DNA of 64,000 nucleotides from Mucilaginibacter mali (GTDB lineage Bacteria; Bacteroidota; Bacteroidia; Sphingobacteriales; Sphingobacteriaceae): positions 1,488,001 through 1,552,000 of the forward strand of contig NZ_CP054139.1 of the NCBI RefSeq assembly GCF_013283875.1. The letters are read 5' to 3'. A program made the translations under genes and the position numbers. This document shows, piece by piece, positions 8,297 through 16,202 of the stretch (its first letter is position 1; each line of letters begins with the position of its first letter). Below the pieces are notes generated by a model that saw nothing but the letters and a program-made list of their open reading frames with translations, ran no database searches and was not told the DNA's origin.

Positions 8297-10249
8297 ATGT
8301 TAAATAGAATGAATATTGTACCCAGATGGATTATTTTTTTCCTGGATATATTTTTTTGTACAATATCTTTAATATTAGCACATGCTATTAGTAATAACTT
8401 TGAAGTAGGCCATGTCAATTATAGTCTGTTAAATAAAGCTTTATTTACTTTCCTTATCATTAACTGCCTCGTATTTGGTGTATTAAAAACATATGCTGGT
8501 ATTGTACGGTATACCAGCGGTCAGGATTCTATACGTATATTATTTTCAGTGTTAACAAGTAATGTCGCATTTTATGCGATAAGCAAATCTTCTCTGCTTA
8601 GTCATTTTGTAAGCAGGATAGAGCAAATAATCATAATTAACATCTTATTTAGCTTTGTATTGCTGATAAGTTACCGCTTATTGGTAAAATACATGTTTGC
8701 TTATATAAATAACCTGAAGCTTAATCAAAAGCGTGTAATAGTGTATGGTGCAAGTGAAACAGCCATTACAACCAAGCGCATACTAGATCAACAGGGCACG
8801 GGGCTAAATATGAATATAGTAGCCTTTATTGACGAAGATAACCGCATACGCGGCAAAAAAATAGACAATATTAAGATACATCCATTAGCAGATATTGAAA
8901 AAATCATTGTATCAGAAAAAATCAACGAACTTGTTATTGCAAAAGAAGATATCGATATCAATATAAAAAGCACCATAGTTGATGTTTGCCTTGCCAACAA
9001 TGTTAGGGTTTTAAATATACCGCCAATTGCAAACTGGATAGGCGGACATCTTAACCCAAGTCAGTTGCAAAATATAAAAATTGAAGATGTATTGGAACGT
9101 GAGCCAATACATATTAACAATACACTGATTGAAAGTCAAATAAACAGTAAAAACATATTAGTAACAGGTGCAGCCGGCTCAATAGGTTCTGAAATGGTGC
9201 GGCAATTAATGAAATATAAGCCTGCCCTTATCATTTTAAATGATATCGCCGAAACAGCTTTACATGAATTGCAATTAGAGTTAGAAGATACAGGCTATGA
9301 TAATGTCAGTTTTGTAACCTTTATAGGCGATGTGCGTAATATAGAACGCATGAGTGTTTTGTTTGAAACTTACCAGCCAAATTATGTGTATCATGCAGCA
9401 GCATATAAACATGTGCCGATGATGGAGAACAATCCTTGTGAAGCGATAAATACCAATGTACTGGGTACTAAAAACATTGCAGACCTATCTATGCACCACG
9501 GTGTAGAAAAATTTGTGATGATATCTACCGATAAAGCGGTAAACCCAACAAATGTTATGGGCGCGTCGAAACGTATTGCCGAAATGTATGTGCAATCTTT
9601 GGTTGATTTCCACAGTGACGATCATATTGTGCTCAACAAAAATTTGAGTGTTATCAATAGTAAATCGAAAAATAAAAACCGTACAAAATATATCACCACA
9701 CGGTTTGGTAACGTATTAGGCTCTAATGGTTCGGTAATACCGCGTTTTAAAGCGCAGATACAAAAAGGCGGGCCAATAACAGTAACACACCCCGAAATTA
9801 CCCGTTATTTTATGACCATACCTGAAGCCTGTCGACTGGTACTTGAAGCCGGTTCTATGGGCAGTGGGGGAGAGATATACCTTTTTGATATGGGTAAATC
9901 GGTTAAAATTGTCGACTTGGCAAAAAAGATGATCAGGCTTTCGGGCTTCGTTGTCGATCAGGATATCAAAATTACCTTTACAGGTTTACGCCCAGGCGAA
10001 AAATTATACGAAGAGTTATTGAATGATGCCGAAAACACCATCCCAACTCATCATCAAAAGATCATGATAGCTAAAGTACGCAAGCAATCTTACATACAAA
10101 TAAACAAACACATTACAGAATTGGTTAACCTTTCCGGCTCGTTTAACGATGCAATGGTTGTACGAAAAATGAAAGAAATTGTACCCGAGTATAAAAGTAA
10201 CAATTCGATATTCGAGGAATTTGATGTTGCCGTGCCCGTTGCTTTATAA
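8297..10249 (+). CDS. WbpM/FlaA1-type membrane-bound UDP-HexNAc 4,6-dehydratase
   Basis: 650 residues from the ATG at 8297. Four membrane helices fill about residues 1-135, a first Rossmann domain starts at VIVYGASE, and the catalytic short-chain dehydrogenase domain at LVTGAAGSIGSEM. The active-site stretch STDKAVNPTNVMGASK has Met where classical enzymes have Tyr (MxxxK rather than YxxxK), the altered triad described for WbpM. LRPGEKLYEELL is also typical. It should make UDP-4-keto-6-deoxy-GlcNAc, the entry to QuiNAc, FucNAc and similar sugars. It is followed by a strong terminator, closing this transcript. Confidence 0.92.
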   Translation: MLNRMNIVPRWIIFFLDIFFCTISLILAHAISNNFEVGHVNYSLLNKALFTFLIINCLVFGVLKTYAGIVRYTSGQDSIRILFSVLTSNVAFYAISKSSLLSHFVSRIEQIIIINILFSFVLLISYRLLVKYMFAYINNLKLNQKRVIVYGASETAITTKRILDQQGTGLNMNIVAFIDEDNRIRGKKIDNIKIHPLADIEKIIVSEKINELVIAKEDIDINIKSTIVDVCLANNVRVLNIPPIANWIGGHLNPSQLQNIKIEDVLEREPIHINNTLIESQINSKNILVTGAAGSIGSEMVRQLMKYKPALIILNDIAETALHELQLELEDTGYDNVSFVTFIGDVRNIERMSVLFETYQPNYVYHAAAYKHVPMMENNPCEAINTNVLGTKNIADLSMHHGVEKFVMISTDKAVNPTNVMGASKRIAEMYVQSLVDFHSDDHIVLNKNLSVINSKSKNKNRTKYITTRFGNVLGSNGSVIPRFKAQIQKGGPITVTHPEITRYFMTIPEACRLVLEAGSMGSGGEIYLFDMGKSVKIVDLAKKMIRLSGFVVDQDIKITFTGLRPGEKLYEELLNDAENTIPTHHQKIMIAKVRKQSYIQINKHITELVNLSGSFNDAMVVRKMKEIVPEYKSNNSIFEEFDVAVPVAL

Positions 10250-10263
10250 ATGCAAAGCCTGCT

Positions 10264-10296
10264 AAAAAAGCCGGTTATTGCTAACCGGCTTTTTTG
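10264..10296 (+). terminator. Rho-independent terminator after the WbpM-like gene
   Basis: A nine-base-pair stem (AGCCGGTTA / TAACCGGCT) with a 4-base loop is flanked by six A on the left and six T on the right. It begins 15 bp after the stop and separates the upstream polysaccharide genes from the heptose kinase. Confidence 0.85.
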
Positions 10297-10392
10297 TTGT
10301 TTAAATTTCTTTAGTAATACAACAAGATATACCGATATTCGCAACTTAAATACTAAAACTATGTTGTACAGTTTTAGATCAATTACTATTTA

Positions 10393-11358
10393 ATGACTGC
10401 TTTTACACTACCTCGTAACAACGAGATAAGGATATGTGTTATAGGCGATATGATGCTTGATCACTATATCAATGGCTCATGTAGCCGTATATCGCCCGAG
10501 GCACCCGTACAGGTGGTGGATATTTCTGGCGAAAAATACAGTTTGGGCGGAGCTGGCAATGTGCTGAAAAATCTTAATTCGTTAGGCTGCCAGCCTACTA
10601 TAATCAGTTTAATAGGCGATGATGATGCTGGTAAGGTAATGCATGGTGAGTTAACCAATACAGCTTCCTCATCTGTTGCTTTAATAACTGATGCAACCAG
10701 GCGCACAACAATAAAAACCAGGGTTATTGTAAGCCGGCACCAATTGATACGCCTTGATAAGGAGGACAGGCACTATTGTAGTAAAGATATGGCCGATAAA
10801 ATTATTGCAAGATACCGGGAATGTATTCATGAGACAGACCTGTTGATCATATCAGACTATTGTAAAGGCGTGTTAAGCCCATACCTGGTTGAGCAATTGA
10901 TAAAATTGTCAACAGAACACAATATCAGTACTATTGTTGATTCGAAACATAAGGACCTGTCGAAATACAAGGGGGCAACTTTAATTAAACCTAATAAAAA
11001 AGAAGCGGCTTTGGCTTCGGGGGTAAATATAGTTGATGACAAAACACTTGAACAGGCTTGCGGAATAATAGCAGCGGTAACAGCCTGCCAAACGGTAGTT
11101 GTTACTTTGTCCGAGGATGGTATAGCTATCTATCATGCGGGCCAACTTACCAAAATACCTACAAAAGCAATAGAGGTGTTTGACGTTACCGGAGCAGGAG
11201 ATACGGTTATTGCCGCGTTGGGTGTAGCCTTAGCCAATGGTATGGATATTAGCACAGCCTGCAATTTTGCAAATCATGCCGCAGCTGTTGTAGTAGCCAA
11301 GTTTGGCAGCGCCGTAGCCACTTTAGATGAAATTAATAAATTAAGCACCACTTTTTAA
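10393..11358 (+). CDS. rfaE1: D-glycero-beta-D-manno-heptose-7-phosphate kinase (PfkB family)
   Basis: 321 residues matching the kinase half of HldE/RfaE as a stand-alone enzyme. IGDMMLDHYINGSCSRISPE is the family N-terminal signature, SLGGAGNVLKNL the second PfkB motif, and DVTGAGDT the catalytic C-terminal motif with the base Asp. It phosphorylates heptose-7-phosphate at O-1 on the way to ADP-heptose. No GmhA, GmhB or nucleotidyltransferase partner is in the window. It sits between two polysaccharide transcription units, which suggests that heptose enters this or a related glycan; that part is inference. Confidence 0.92.
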   Translation: MTAFTLPRNNEIRICVIGDMMLDHYINGSCSRISPEAPVQVVDISGEKYSLGGAGNVLKNLNSLGCQPTIISLIGDDDAGKVMHGELTNTASSSVALITDATRRTTIKTRVIVSRHQLIRLDKEDRHYCSKDMADKIIARYRECIHETDLLIISDYCKGVLSPYLVEQLIKLSTEHNISTIVDSKHKDLSKYKGATLIKPNKKEAALASGVNIVDDKTLEQACGIIAAVTACQTVVVTLSEDGIAIYHAGQLTKIPTKAIEVFDVTGAGDTVIAALGVALANGMDISTACNFANHAAAVVVAKFGSAVATLDEINKLSTTF

Positions 11359-11722
11359 GTGGGCGACAAACATAAATATCAGACCAAATAACCGAACATA
11401 ATACGGTTATAAAACAATATCCGCGCCCGCTTTATCAATGATATCTGGTTGGTTTTACAGGAACGATGGGTGCAAATGAAAGATATATACAATAAAACAA
11501 CAGCCCGTATACAAGAAATGCACATACTTATCGTGCACATCATTTGTGCCCATATAGATGACAAATCTTGAATGAATCAAATTACTTTCTGATTAATTAT
11601 TTTGATTGCCGGTAGTTGAAAAAAGTATTTCAGCAATATCAATATCAGTTTAAAATTCACAGTAATTTGTGTTAAATTAGCGCAATAATAAAAAGCACTC
11701 CCAGGGGTTAGGATAGGTAAGA
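11359..11722. other. 364-bp intergenic region between rfaE1 and the sugar transferase
   Basis: No gene was recognised. A 7-bp hairpin (ATAACCG at 11388-11394, CGGTTAT at 11404-11410) lies soon after the kinase stop but has no T-run. A weak -7-like box (TAAATTAGC, 11673-11681) precedes the next gene by about 40 bp. The short open frames here lack codon character and were not called. Confidence 0.5.
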
Positions 11723-13126
11723 ATGATATACAGATACGCTACCTTTATTAAGGCTATCAACCTTTCTATTGATTATACCATACTGAATATAAGTATGGTT
11801 ATTGCATACCTGATAGTTGATAAATCATATATTTTTTGGGCAAGCAACAAAAACTACTTACCTGTAGTTTTGGTGTTTAATTTGATTTGGTTATTATCGG
11901 CCAACATTACCGGCTTATACGAACAAGTACTGAATAAAGATTCAATACGCACCTATCAAAGCGTATTTAAAACCTATTTGCTTTTTGTTTGCCTGATATG
12001 CTTTACCATTATAATTATTATTGGTACAAAAGCCTATTTTATTACCCGCGAATACTTGTTTTACGCTTTGGCCTTATTTGGCTTTTTGGTAGGTGTTTGG
12101 AAATTGATATTTCTGGCCATCAGAAAAAGTGACAGAAATTTGTTGGTCGACGCGCGTAATGTCATTATAGTGGGCGCCGGCCACATTGGTAAGGACTTGT
12201 ATCATTACTTTAAAACAAATACTGATAAGGGATATAATGTATTAGGCTTTTTTGACGACGAGCCCGAAAAGGTAATTGACCGAAAACTTTATCTGGGCAG
12301 TACCGACAATTGTGTCGACTATGTAATAACCAACCAGGTTGACGAAATATTTTGCGCCCTTCCGGTTTCCGACTCAGGAAAGATAGAGCAACTGATGCTT
12401 GATGCCGATAAACATCTGATCAGGTTTAAAATTATTCCTGATTATTACATCAACTCGAAAAAGTCGATGTTTGTGCAGAATTTTGACCATATCCCGGTTA
12501 TTGCTGTACGCCCCGAACCGCTTGAAAGCATGCTTAACCGCATGGTAAAACGCTTGTTCGATTTCCTTTTCTCGTGCTTTGTTATAGTATTTATTTTAAG
12601 CTGGTTGTTCCCGATATTGGCTATTATCATAAAAATGCAGTCGAAGGGGCCTGTGCTGTTTGTACAATTACGCTCAGGCCGCGATAATTTGCCTTTTAAA
12701 TGTTATAAGTTTAGGAGCATGCGTGTTAACAGCGATGCTAATAAAAAGCAAGCTACACGTAACGATGCGCGTATCACCAGGATCGGGGCTTTTATGCGCC
12801 GAACCAATATTGATGAATTACCTCAGTTTATCAATGTACTGATGGGGGAAATGTCGATTGTTGGCCCAAGGCCACACATGATCAGCCATACCGAAGAATA
12901 CTCTAAACTGATAGATCAGTTTATGGTGCGCCATTTTATGAAACCGGGCATCACCGGATGGGCGCAGGTAAAAGGCTTACGCGGCGAAACCAAAACCACC
13001 GAGGCCATGATGGAAAGGGTAGAAGCCGACGTTTGGTATTTGGAGAACTGGTCCTTCCTGCTGGATATGAAGATCATCTTCCTTACCGTATGGAACACAG
13101 TTAAAGGTGAAAAGAACGCTTTTTAA
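11723..13126 (+). CDS. WbaP/ExoY-type undecaprenyl-phosphate sugar-1-phosphate transferase
   Basis: 467 residues. Four N-terminal helices (to about residue 130), a Rossmann-like CoA-binding domain (IIVGAGHIGKDL), a fifth helix after MVKRLFDF, and the C-terminal bacterial sugar-transferase domain. The last shows FKCYKFRSMRVN, DELPQFINVLMGEMSIVGPR and KPGITGWAQVKG, all family hallmarks. It starts glycan synthesis by moving a hexose-1-phosphate, often glucose or galactose, to undecaprenyl phosphate. It is the second initiating enzyme in this locus, of a family unrelated to the one at 5630. The metal-receptor gene follows after 3 bp. Confidence 0.93.
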   Translation: MIYRYATFIKAINLSIDYTILNISMVIAYLIVDKSYIFWASNKNYLPVVLVFNLIWLLSANITGLYEQVLNKDSIRTYQSVFKTYLLFVCLICFTIIIIIGTKAYFITREYLFYALALFGFLVGVWKLIFLAIRKSDRNLLVDARNVIIVGAGHIGKDLYHYFKTNTDKGYNVLGFFDDEPEKVIDRKLYLGSTDNCVDYVITNQVDEIFCALPVSDSGKIEQLMLDADKHLIRFKIIPDYYINSKKSMFVQNFDHIPVIAVRPEPLESMLNRMVKRLFDFLFSCFVIVFILSWLFPILAIIIKMQSKGPVLFVQLRSGRDNLPFKCYKFRSMRVNSDANKKQATRNDARITRIGAFMRRTNIDELPQFINVLMGEMSIVGPRPHMISHTEEYSKLIDQFMVRHFMKPGITGWAQVKGLRGETKTTEAMMERVEADVWYLENWSFLLDMKIIFLTVWNTVKGEKNAF

Positions 13127-13129
13127 GCG

Positions 13130-13921
13130 ATGATTACACTTACCGATCAGTTGGGCCGGCCCGTTTCTTTGGAACAGCCTCCATCGCGCATTATTTCCCT
13201 GGTGCCATCGCAAACAGAATTGCTTTATTATTTAGGTCTTGACGATCGAATTGTTGGCATAACTAAATTTTGTACCCACCCGGCAGATAAAGTAAAATCT
13301 AAAACAAAAATAGGCGGTACCAAACAACTGGATACTCCGCTCATCCGCTCTCTTGATCCCGATTTGATCATCGCCAACAAGGAAGAGAACGAACGCTTGC
13401 AGTTGCAGAACCTGATGGCCGACTATCCCGTGTATGTAAGCGACCCTAATGATATGGACACCGCGTTGGCTATGATAAGCGATATAGGTCGGTTAACAAG
13501 CTGTCAGCAGGCTGCCGATGAATTATCATCAACCATAAGTCAACAGTTTGCTAAATTGGAAGAGGAGCGTCTTACAGGCCTCAGTGTCGCTTATTTAATT
13601 TGGCGTAAGCCCTATATGGTTGCCAGTAAAGGAACGTATATCGACGATATGCTTGATCGTTGTGGCTTTGTTAACGTATTCAAACAACAGCGCTACCCCG
13701 AAGTTAGTAACGAAATGCTGGCCGCCACCCGGCCAGACGTGGTGTTATTATCGTCCGAACCGTATCCTTTTAAGCAAAAGCATATAGATGAGTTTGCGCA
13801 ATTGCTACCCGGTGCTATTATAAAATTGGTGGATGGGGAAATGTTTTCGTGGTATGGCAGCCGGATGCTTTATGCCCCCGAATATTTTATTAAGCTGATA
13901 AACAGCATACAAACCATATAA
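13130..13921 (+). CDS. BtuF-like helical-backbone metal receptor without signal peptide
   Basis: 263 residues of the periplasmic-binding-protein fold used for cobalamin and iron chelates: RIISLVPSQTELLYYLGL and GGTKQLDTPLIRSLDPDLII are typical of BtuF-type proteins. The ATG comes only 3 bp after the upstream stop and the mature fold starts at once (MITLTDQLGRPV), so no export signal can be encoded. Such leaderless paralogues occur in Bacteroidota; their partner and ligand are unknown to me. Tight spacing implies co-transcription with the sugar transferase. Confidence 0.8.
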   Translation: MITLTDQLGRPVSLEQPPSRIISLVPSQTELLYYLGLDDRIVGITKFCTHPADKVKSKTKIGGTKQLDTPLIRSLDPDLIIANKEENERLQLQNLMADYPVYVSDPNDMDTALAMISDIGRLTSCQQAADELSSTISQQFAKLEEERLTGLSVAYLIWRKPYMVASKGTYIDDMLDRCGFVNVFKQQRYPEVSNEMLAATRPDVVLLSSEPYPFKQKHIDEFAQLLPGAIIKLVDGEMFSWYGSRMLYAPEYFIKLINSIQTI

Positions 13922-13957
13922 CCTTAAAAAACAATTTTACTATTTGGCATTTAATCT

Positions 13958-13966
13958 TATCTTTGC
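13958..13966 (+). promoter_or_regulatory. -7 box of the tRNA-Leu gene
   Basis: TATCTTTGC is a perfect TAnnTTTGC match placed 20 bp before the first base of the tRNA. No well-spaced -33 TTG is seen. Confidence 0.6.
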
Positions 13967-13986
13967 CAACTCAAAAAAATCCTAAT

Positions 13987-14068
13987 GCGGAAGTGGCGTA
14001 ATTGGTAGCCGCACCAGACTTAGGATCTGGCGCCGCGAGGCGTGGGGGTTCGAGTCCCTTCTTCCGCA
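13987..14068 (+). tRNA. tRNA-Leu (anticodon TAG)
   Basis: An 82-nt cloverleaf. The acceptor stem GCGGAAG pairs with CTTCCGC, the discriminator is A, and the anticodon stem CCAGA/TCTGG encloses loop CTTAGGA with anticodon TAG (reads CUA). The long variable arm (about CGCCGCGAGGCGT) is the class II mark of tRNA-Leu. The T-loop is TTCGAGT. The 3' CCA is not encoded. Confidence 0.95.
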
Positions 14069-14075
14069 CTGCAAG

Positions 14076-14103
14076 AACCCGGTCAAAATTGACTGGGTTT
14101 TTT
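14076..14103 (+). terminator. Terminator after tRNA-Leu
   Basis: AACCCGGTCA and TGACTGGGTT form a ten-position stem with one mismatch around a short AAAT loop, followed by a run of T. It starts 7 bp after the tRNA. Confidence 0.75.
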
Positions 14104-14105
14104 GT

Positions 14106-14597
14106 TTATTGCTCAGACCGCATCTTCTCCAAAATAGCTTGAACTAATTTCAGCATAAAGTCGGGATTACTCATTTGTTTTATGTAGTCGATTATTTTGT
14201 CATGAATCAGGGTTTTCTTTAAAAATTGATCTCCAAAATCCGTAACAGCATATTTTATCGGATGCCCCAAGCCGTTAGTTTTAGCAAAATATATTAATTG
14301 ATTATTGACCAGGTTTGCAATGCTGATACCCTCATTTCCAGGGAAATCGCACATATCCAATCGATGCCCTAAAGTTCTGGGGGTATTTATATTTGTTTTG
14401 CATATTAATAGCAATACTAATTGATCTCTGGTAGGTAGGGTAGTTAAATTTAACGGAGATGTATTGATATCAATTTCAGGCGGTTCATGATTGATAATGA
14501 TGCAGGCCTTATTTTCGTTGTCAGGTTTGTTACCTTTTAGAAAATCAAACATTCCCGTCTTGAGTGTTTTAATTATATAAATATAAGTAATCTTCAT
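14106..14597 (-). CDS. Hypothetical protein, possible winged-helix segment
   Basis: 163 residues from the ATG at 14597; an internal ATG at 14552 (MFDFLKGNK) is an equally good start and looks more like a natural N-terminus. I do not recognise the family. The middle (about residues 90-130, ending YAVTDFGDQFLKK) resembles the wing and final helix of marR/PadR-like winged-helix proteins. Codon usage is more AT-rich than in flanking genes, and it sits against the 3' side of a tRNA gene, a common site for acquired DNA. Its ATG abuts the stop of a possible coding remnant (TAAATG). Confidence 0.55.
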   Translation of the reverse strand: MKITYIYIIKTLKTGMFDFLKGNKPDNENKACIIINHEPPEIDINTSPLNLTTLPTRDQLVLLLICKTNINTPRTLGHRLDMCDFPGNEGISIANLVNNQLIYFAKTNGLGHPIKYAVTDFGDQFLKKTLIHDKIIDYIKQMSNPDFMLKLVQAILEKMRSEQ

Positions 14598-14703
14598 TTA
14601 TCTATTCCTTATGATTTCATGAATAATTGATGATATATCCTCAAGGTGTGCAAACGTAATCGCATGTGGTGCACTAAAATTAAAAGCAGCCCGAAAGGCT
14701 GCT
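14598..14703 (-). pseudogene. Possible 3' remnant of a coding sequence
   Basis: On the minus strand a frame with protein-like composition ends in a stop directly abutting the next ATG (TAAATG). Its last residues read ITFAHLEDISSIIHEIIRNR. Going upstream the frame passes through the hairpin at 14686-14708 and no start is evident. It may be the tail of a gene cut by a rearrangement, or chance. I do not recognise the protein. Confidence 0.25.
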
Positions 14704-14708
14704 TTTTT
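14686..14708 (+). terminator. Orphan terminator-like hairpin
   Basis: GCAGCC and GGCTGC make a 6-bp stem around CGAAA, with four A before it and six T after it. No + strand gene ends just upstream; the nearest + strand element, tRNA-Leu, already has its own terminator. It is symmetrical enough to act on either strand. Confidence 0.6.
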
Positions 14709-14805
14709 GCTTAAATACTATGCTCCTGGCGGCGTAAACATTAGTAAAGCCAGTTTGTTCATATAAAACCTATTCAATACAGAAGAGGAGATAATGTGAA
14801 CAAAG

Positions 14806-14955
14806 ATGATCAGGAAATTGAAGTCGGGCCAGTATCGCATCTACTCAAAAAAAGTTGATCCCGAAACGCATAAACGGAAAAACCTGGGCACATTCGATTC
14901 GCTTGACGCGGCGAAGAAACACGAGAAAGAGATCCAGTATTTCAAGCATCACTAA
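14806..14955 (+). CDS. 49-residue basic small protein of a conserved-looking type
   Basis: ATG at 14806, stop at 14953. The product runs MIRKLKSGQYRIYSKK, then DPETHKRKNLGTF, and ends KKHEKEIQYFKHH: 49 residues, rich in Lys, Arg and His. The layout KSGxYRxYSxKxDPxTxKRxNLGTF plus a C-terminal EKExQYFK helix recalls a small uncharacterised protein found in several phyla; no function is known to me. An AGGAG at 14786-14790 lies 15 bases upstream, nearer to an ATGTGA start-stop pair at 14794-14799 than to this ATG. Confidence 0.7.
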   Translation: MIRKLKSGQYRIYSKKVDPETHKRKNLGTFDSLDAAKKHEKEIQYFKHH

Positions 14956-15015
14956 TAGCCAGGTATGATCATCCTTTGCGCATCGACAGCGCGCATATTA
15001 TTTTAGATCAACCCA

Positions 15016-16104
15016 TCAGTCAAAATCCCACCAAATCGTTTTCATTGGCGGATTCCCAAGCGTGTAAGGTTCGCCTATGCGCGGCACGTTTACCTGTATG
15101 CCCGCCTTTTCGGCTGCGGGGAGCAATTTTTCAATGGGTTCGTTCCATGGATGATTAGCTTCCTCAAACTTAGCCCAATGGATAGGCTGTAACATACGGG
15201 CCTGCAGATCGACAGCCGCCTGGGCGCTTTGCCCAAGCCATAAGTGTGTCCATGGCCAATTGGGGCTGTATTGCCCGCATTCCAGCAGGGCCAGGTCAAA
15301 GGGGCCATATTGTTTGCCTATTTGCTTAAAATGTGGCCCATAGCCACTATCGCCGCTGTAAAATAACCGGTATTGACCAGCCTGTATTACATATGATGCC
15401 CAAAGGGTTTTATTCTCTTTACTATAACTGCGGTTACTGCGGTGTTGCGCTGGTGTGGCGGTGATCTGCAACCCGCCAGGGAGCGTGGTTGATTGGCTCC
15501 AATTCAGTTCGATGATCTTTTTACGGTCAAAGCCCCAATATACCAGGTCGGAGCCAACCCCCATGGGTACAACTGCCATTTTAATACGGTCTTTTAGCTT
15601 AACTAAGGTTCGATAATCCAGATGGTCGTAATGATCGTGCGAAATGATCAGCACGTCAATCGGCGGCATATCCGCGGCGTGATAATTGGTAGTGCCCTTA
15701 AAAGCAGTGATCAACCCGGGAACCGGGCCAGCATGGTTACTAAAAATAGGATCGATAAGGATATTACCCTGGCCAGTTTTGATCAATAACGACGAATGGC
15801 CGAACCAAACCACGGTAGGGGCCGGGGCCGGCAGCGTCTTCAAGTCGGTTTTAACCCAGGGCAACGCCTGCGAAGGCCTGACAGTTTCAGGATGGCTGCG
15901 CAGGAAAAGCCATTTGCTTTTAATGGTAGAGTCGGCGCGTTCAGCCAGATTTTCAAACGCGCCATTTTTGTAGTTGGGTAAGGTATCCAACCGGGCAAGT
16001 TCATCGCCGTAGGGGTCTTTCCCCATCGACCGTACCATACCACAACCAACGATCGCCGTTAGCCATAAAGCGGCCATTCCGGCCCACAAGAAACTCCTTA
16101 TCAT
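15016..16104 (-). CDS. Metallo-beta-lactamase-fold hydrolase, lipoprotein (NAPE-PLD/UlaG-like)
   Basis: 362 residues from the ATG at 16104; a TTG at 16113 would only add three residues. The N-terminus is a lipoprotein signal ending AIVGC, so the protein is probably lipid-anchored in the envelope. VVWFGHSSLLIKTG, ISHDHYDHLDY (HxHxDH zinc motif), the AQHRS and YSGDSGYG motifs and a C-terminal IHWAKFEEANH are typical of the lactonase group that includes NAPE-hydrolysing phospholipase D. Substrate is uncertain. Downstream is the small gene at 14806 (convergent), upstream the divergent S15 peptidase. Confidence 0.9.
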   Translation of the reverse strand: MIRSFLWAGMAALWLTAIVGCGMVRSMGKDPYGDELARLDTLPNYKNGAFENLAERADSTIKSKWLFLRSHPETVRPSQALPWVKTDLKTLPAPAPTVVWFGHSSLLIKTGQGNILIDPIFSNHAGPVPGLITAFKGTTNYHAADMPPIDVLIISHDHYDHLDYRTLVKLKDRIKMAVVPMGVGSDLVYWGFDRKKIIELNWSQSTTLPGGLQITATPAQHRSNRSYSKENKTLWASYVIQAGQYRLFYSGDSGYGPHFKQIGKQYGPFDLALLECGQYSPNWPWTHLWLGQSAQAAVDLQARMLQPIHWAKFEEANHPWNEPIEKLLPAAEKAGIQVNVPRIGEPYTLGNPPMKTIWWDFD

Positions 16105-16202
16105 ACAAAGCAATAACGCTTAAAAGAGCTGATTATTACCTTAGTAACTAAAATGAACAATGTTTAACCCTGCACATATTCTAAAAATCAATACCTTTAG
16201 GT

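Noticed and set aside
11379..11564. Small minus-strand gene between rfaE1 and the sugar transferase
   Set aside because: Sixty-one residues with no family features, no promoter and no terminator; treated as spacer.
13987..14955. Integrated island at tRNA-Leu
   Set aside because: No integrase and no downstream copy of the tRNA 3' end were found within the window, so no attachment-site pair can be claimed.
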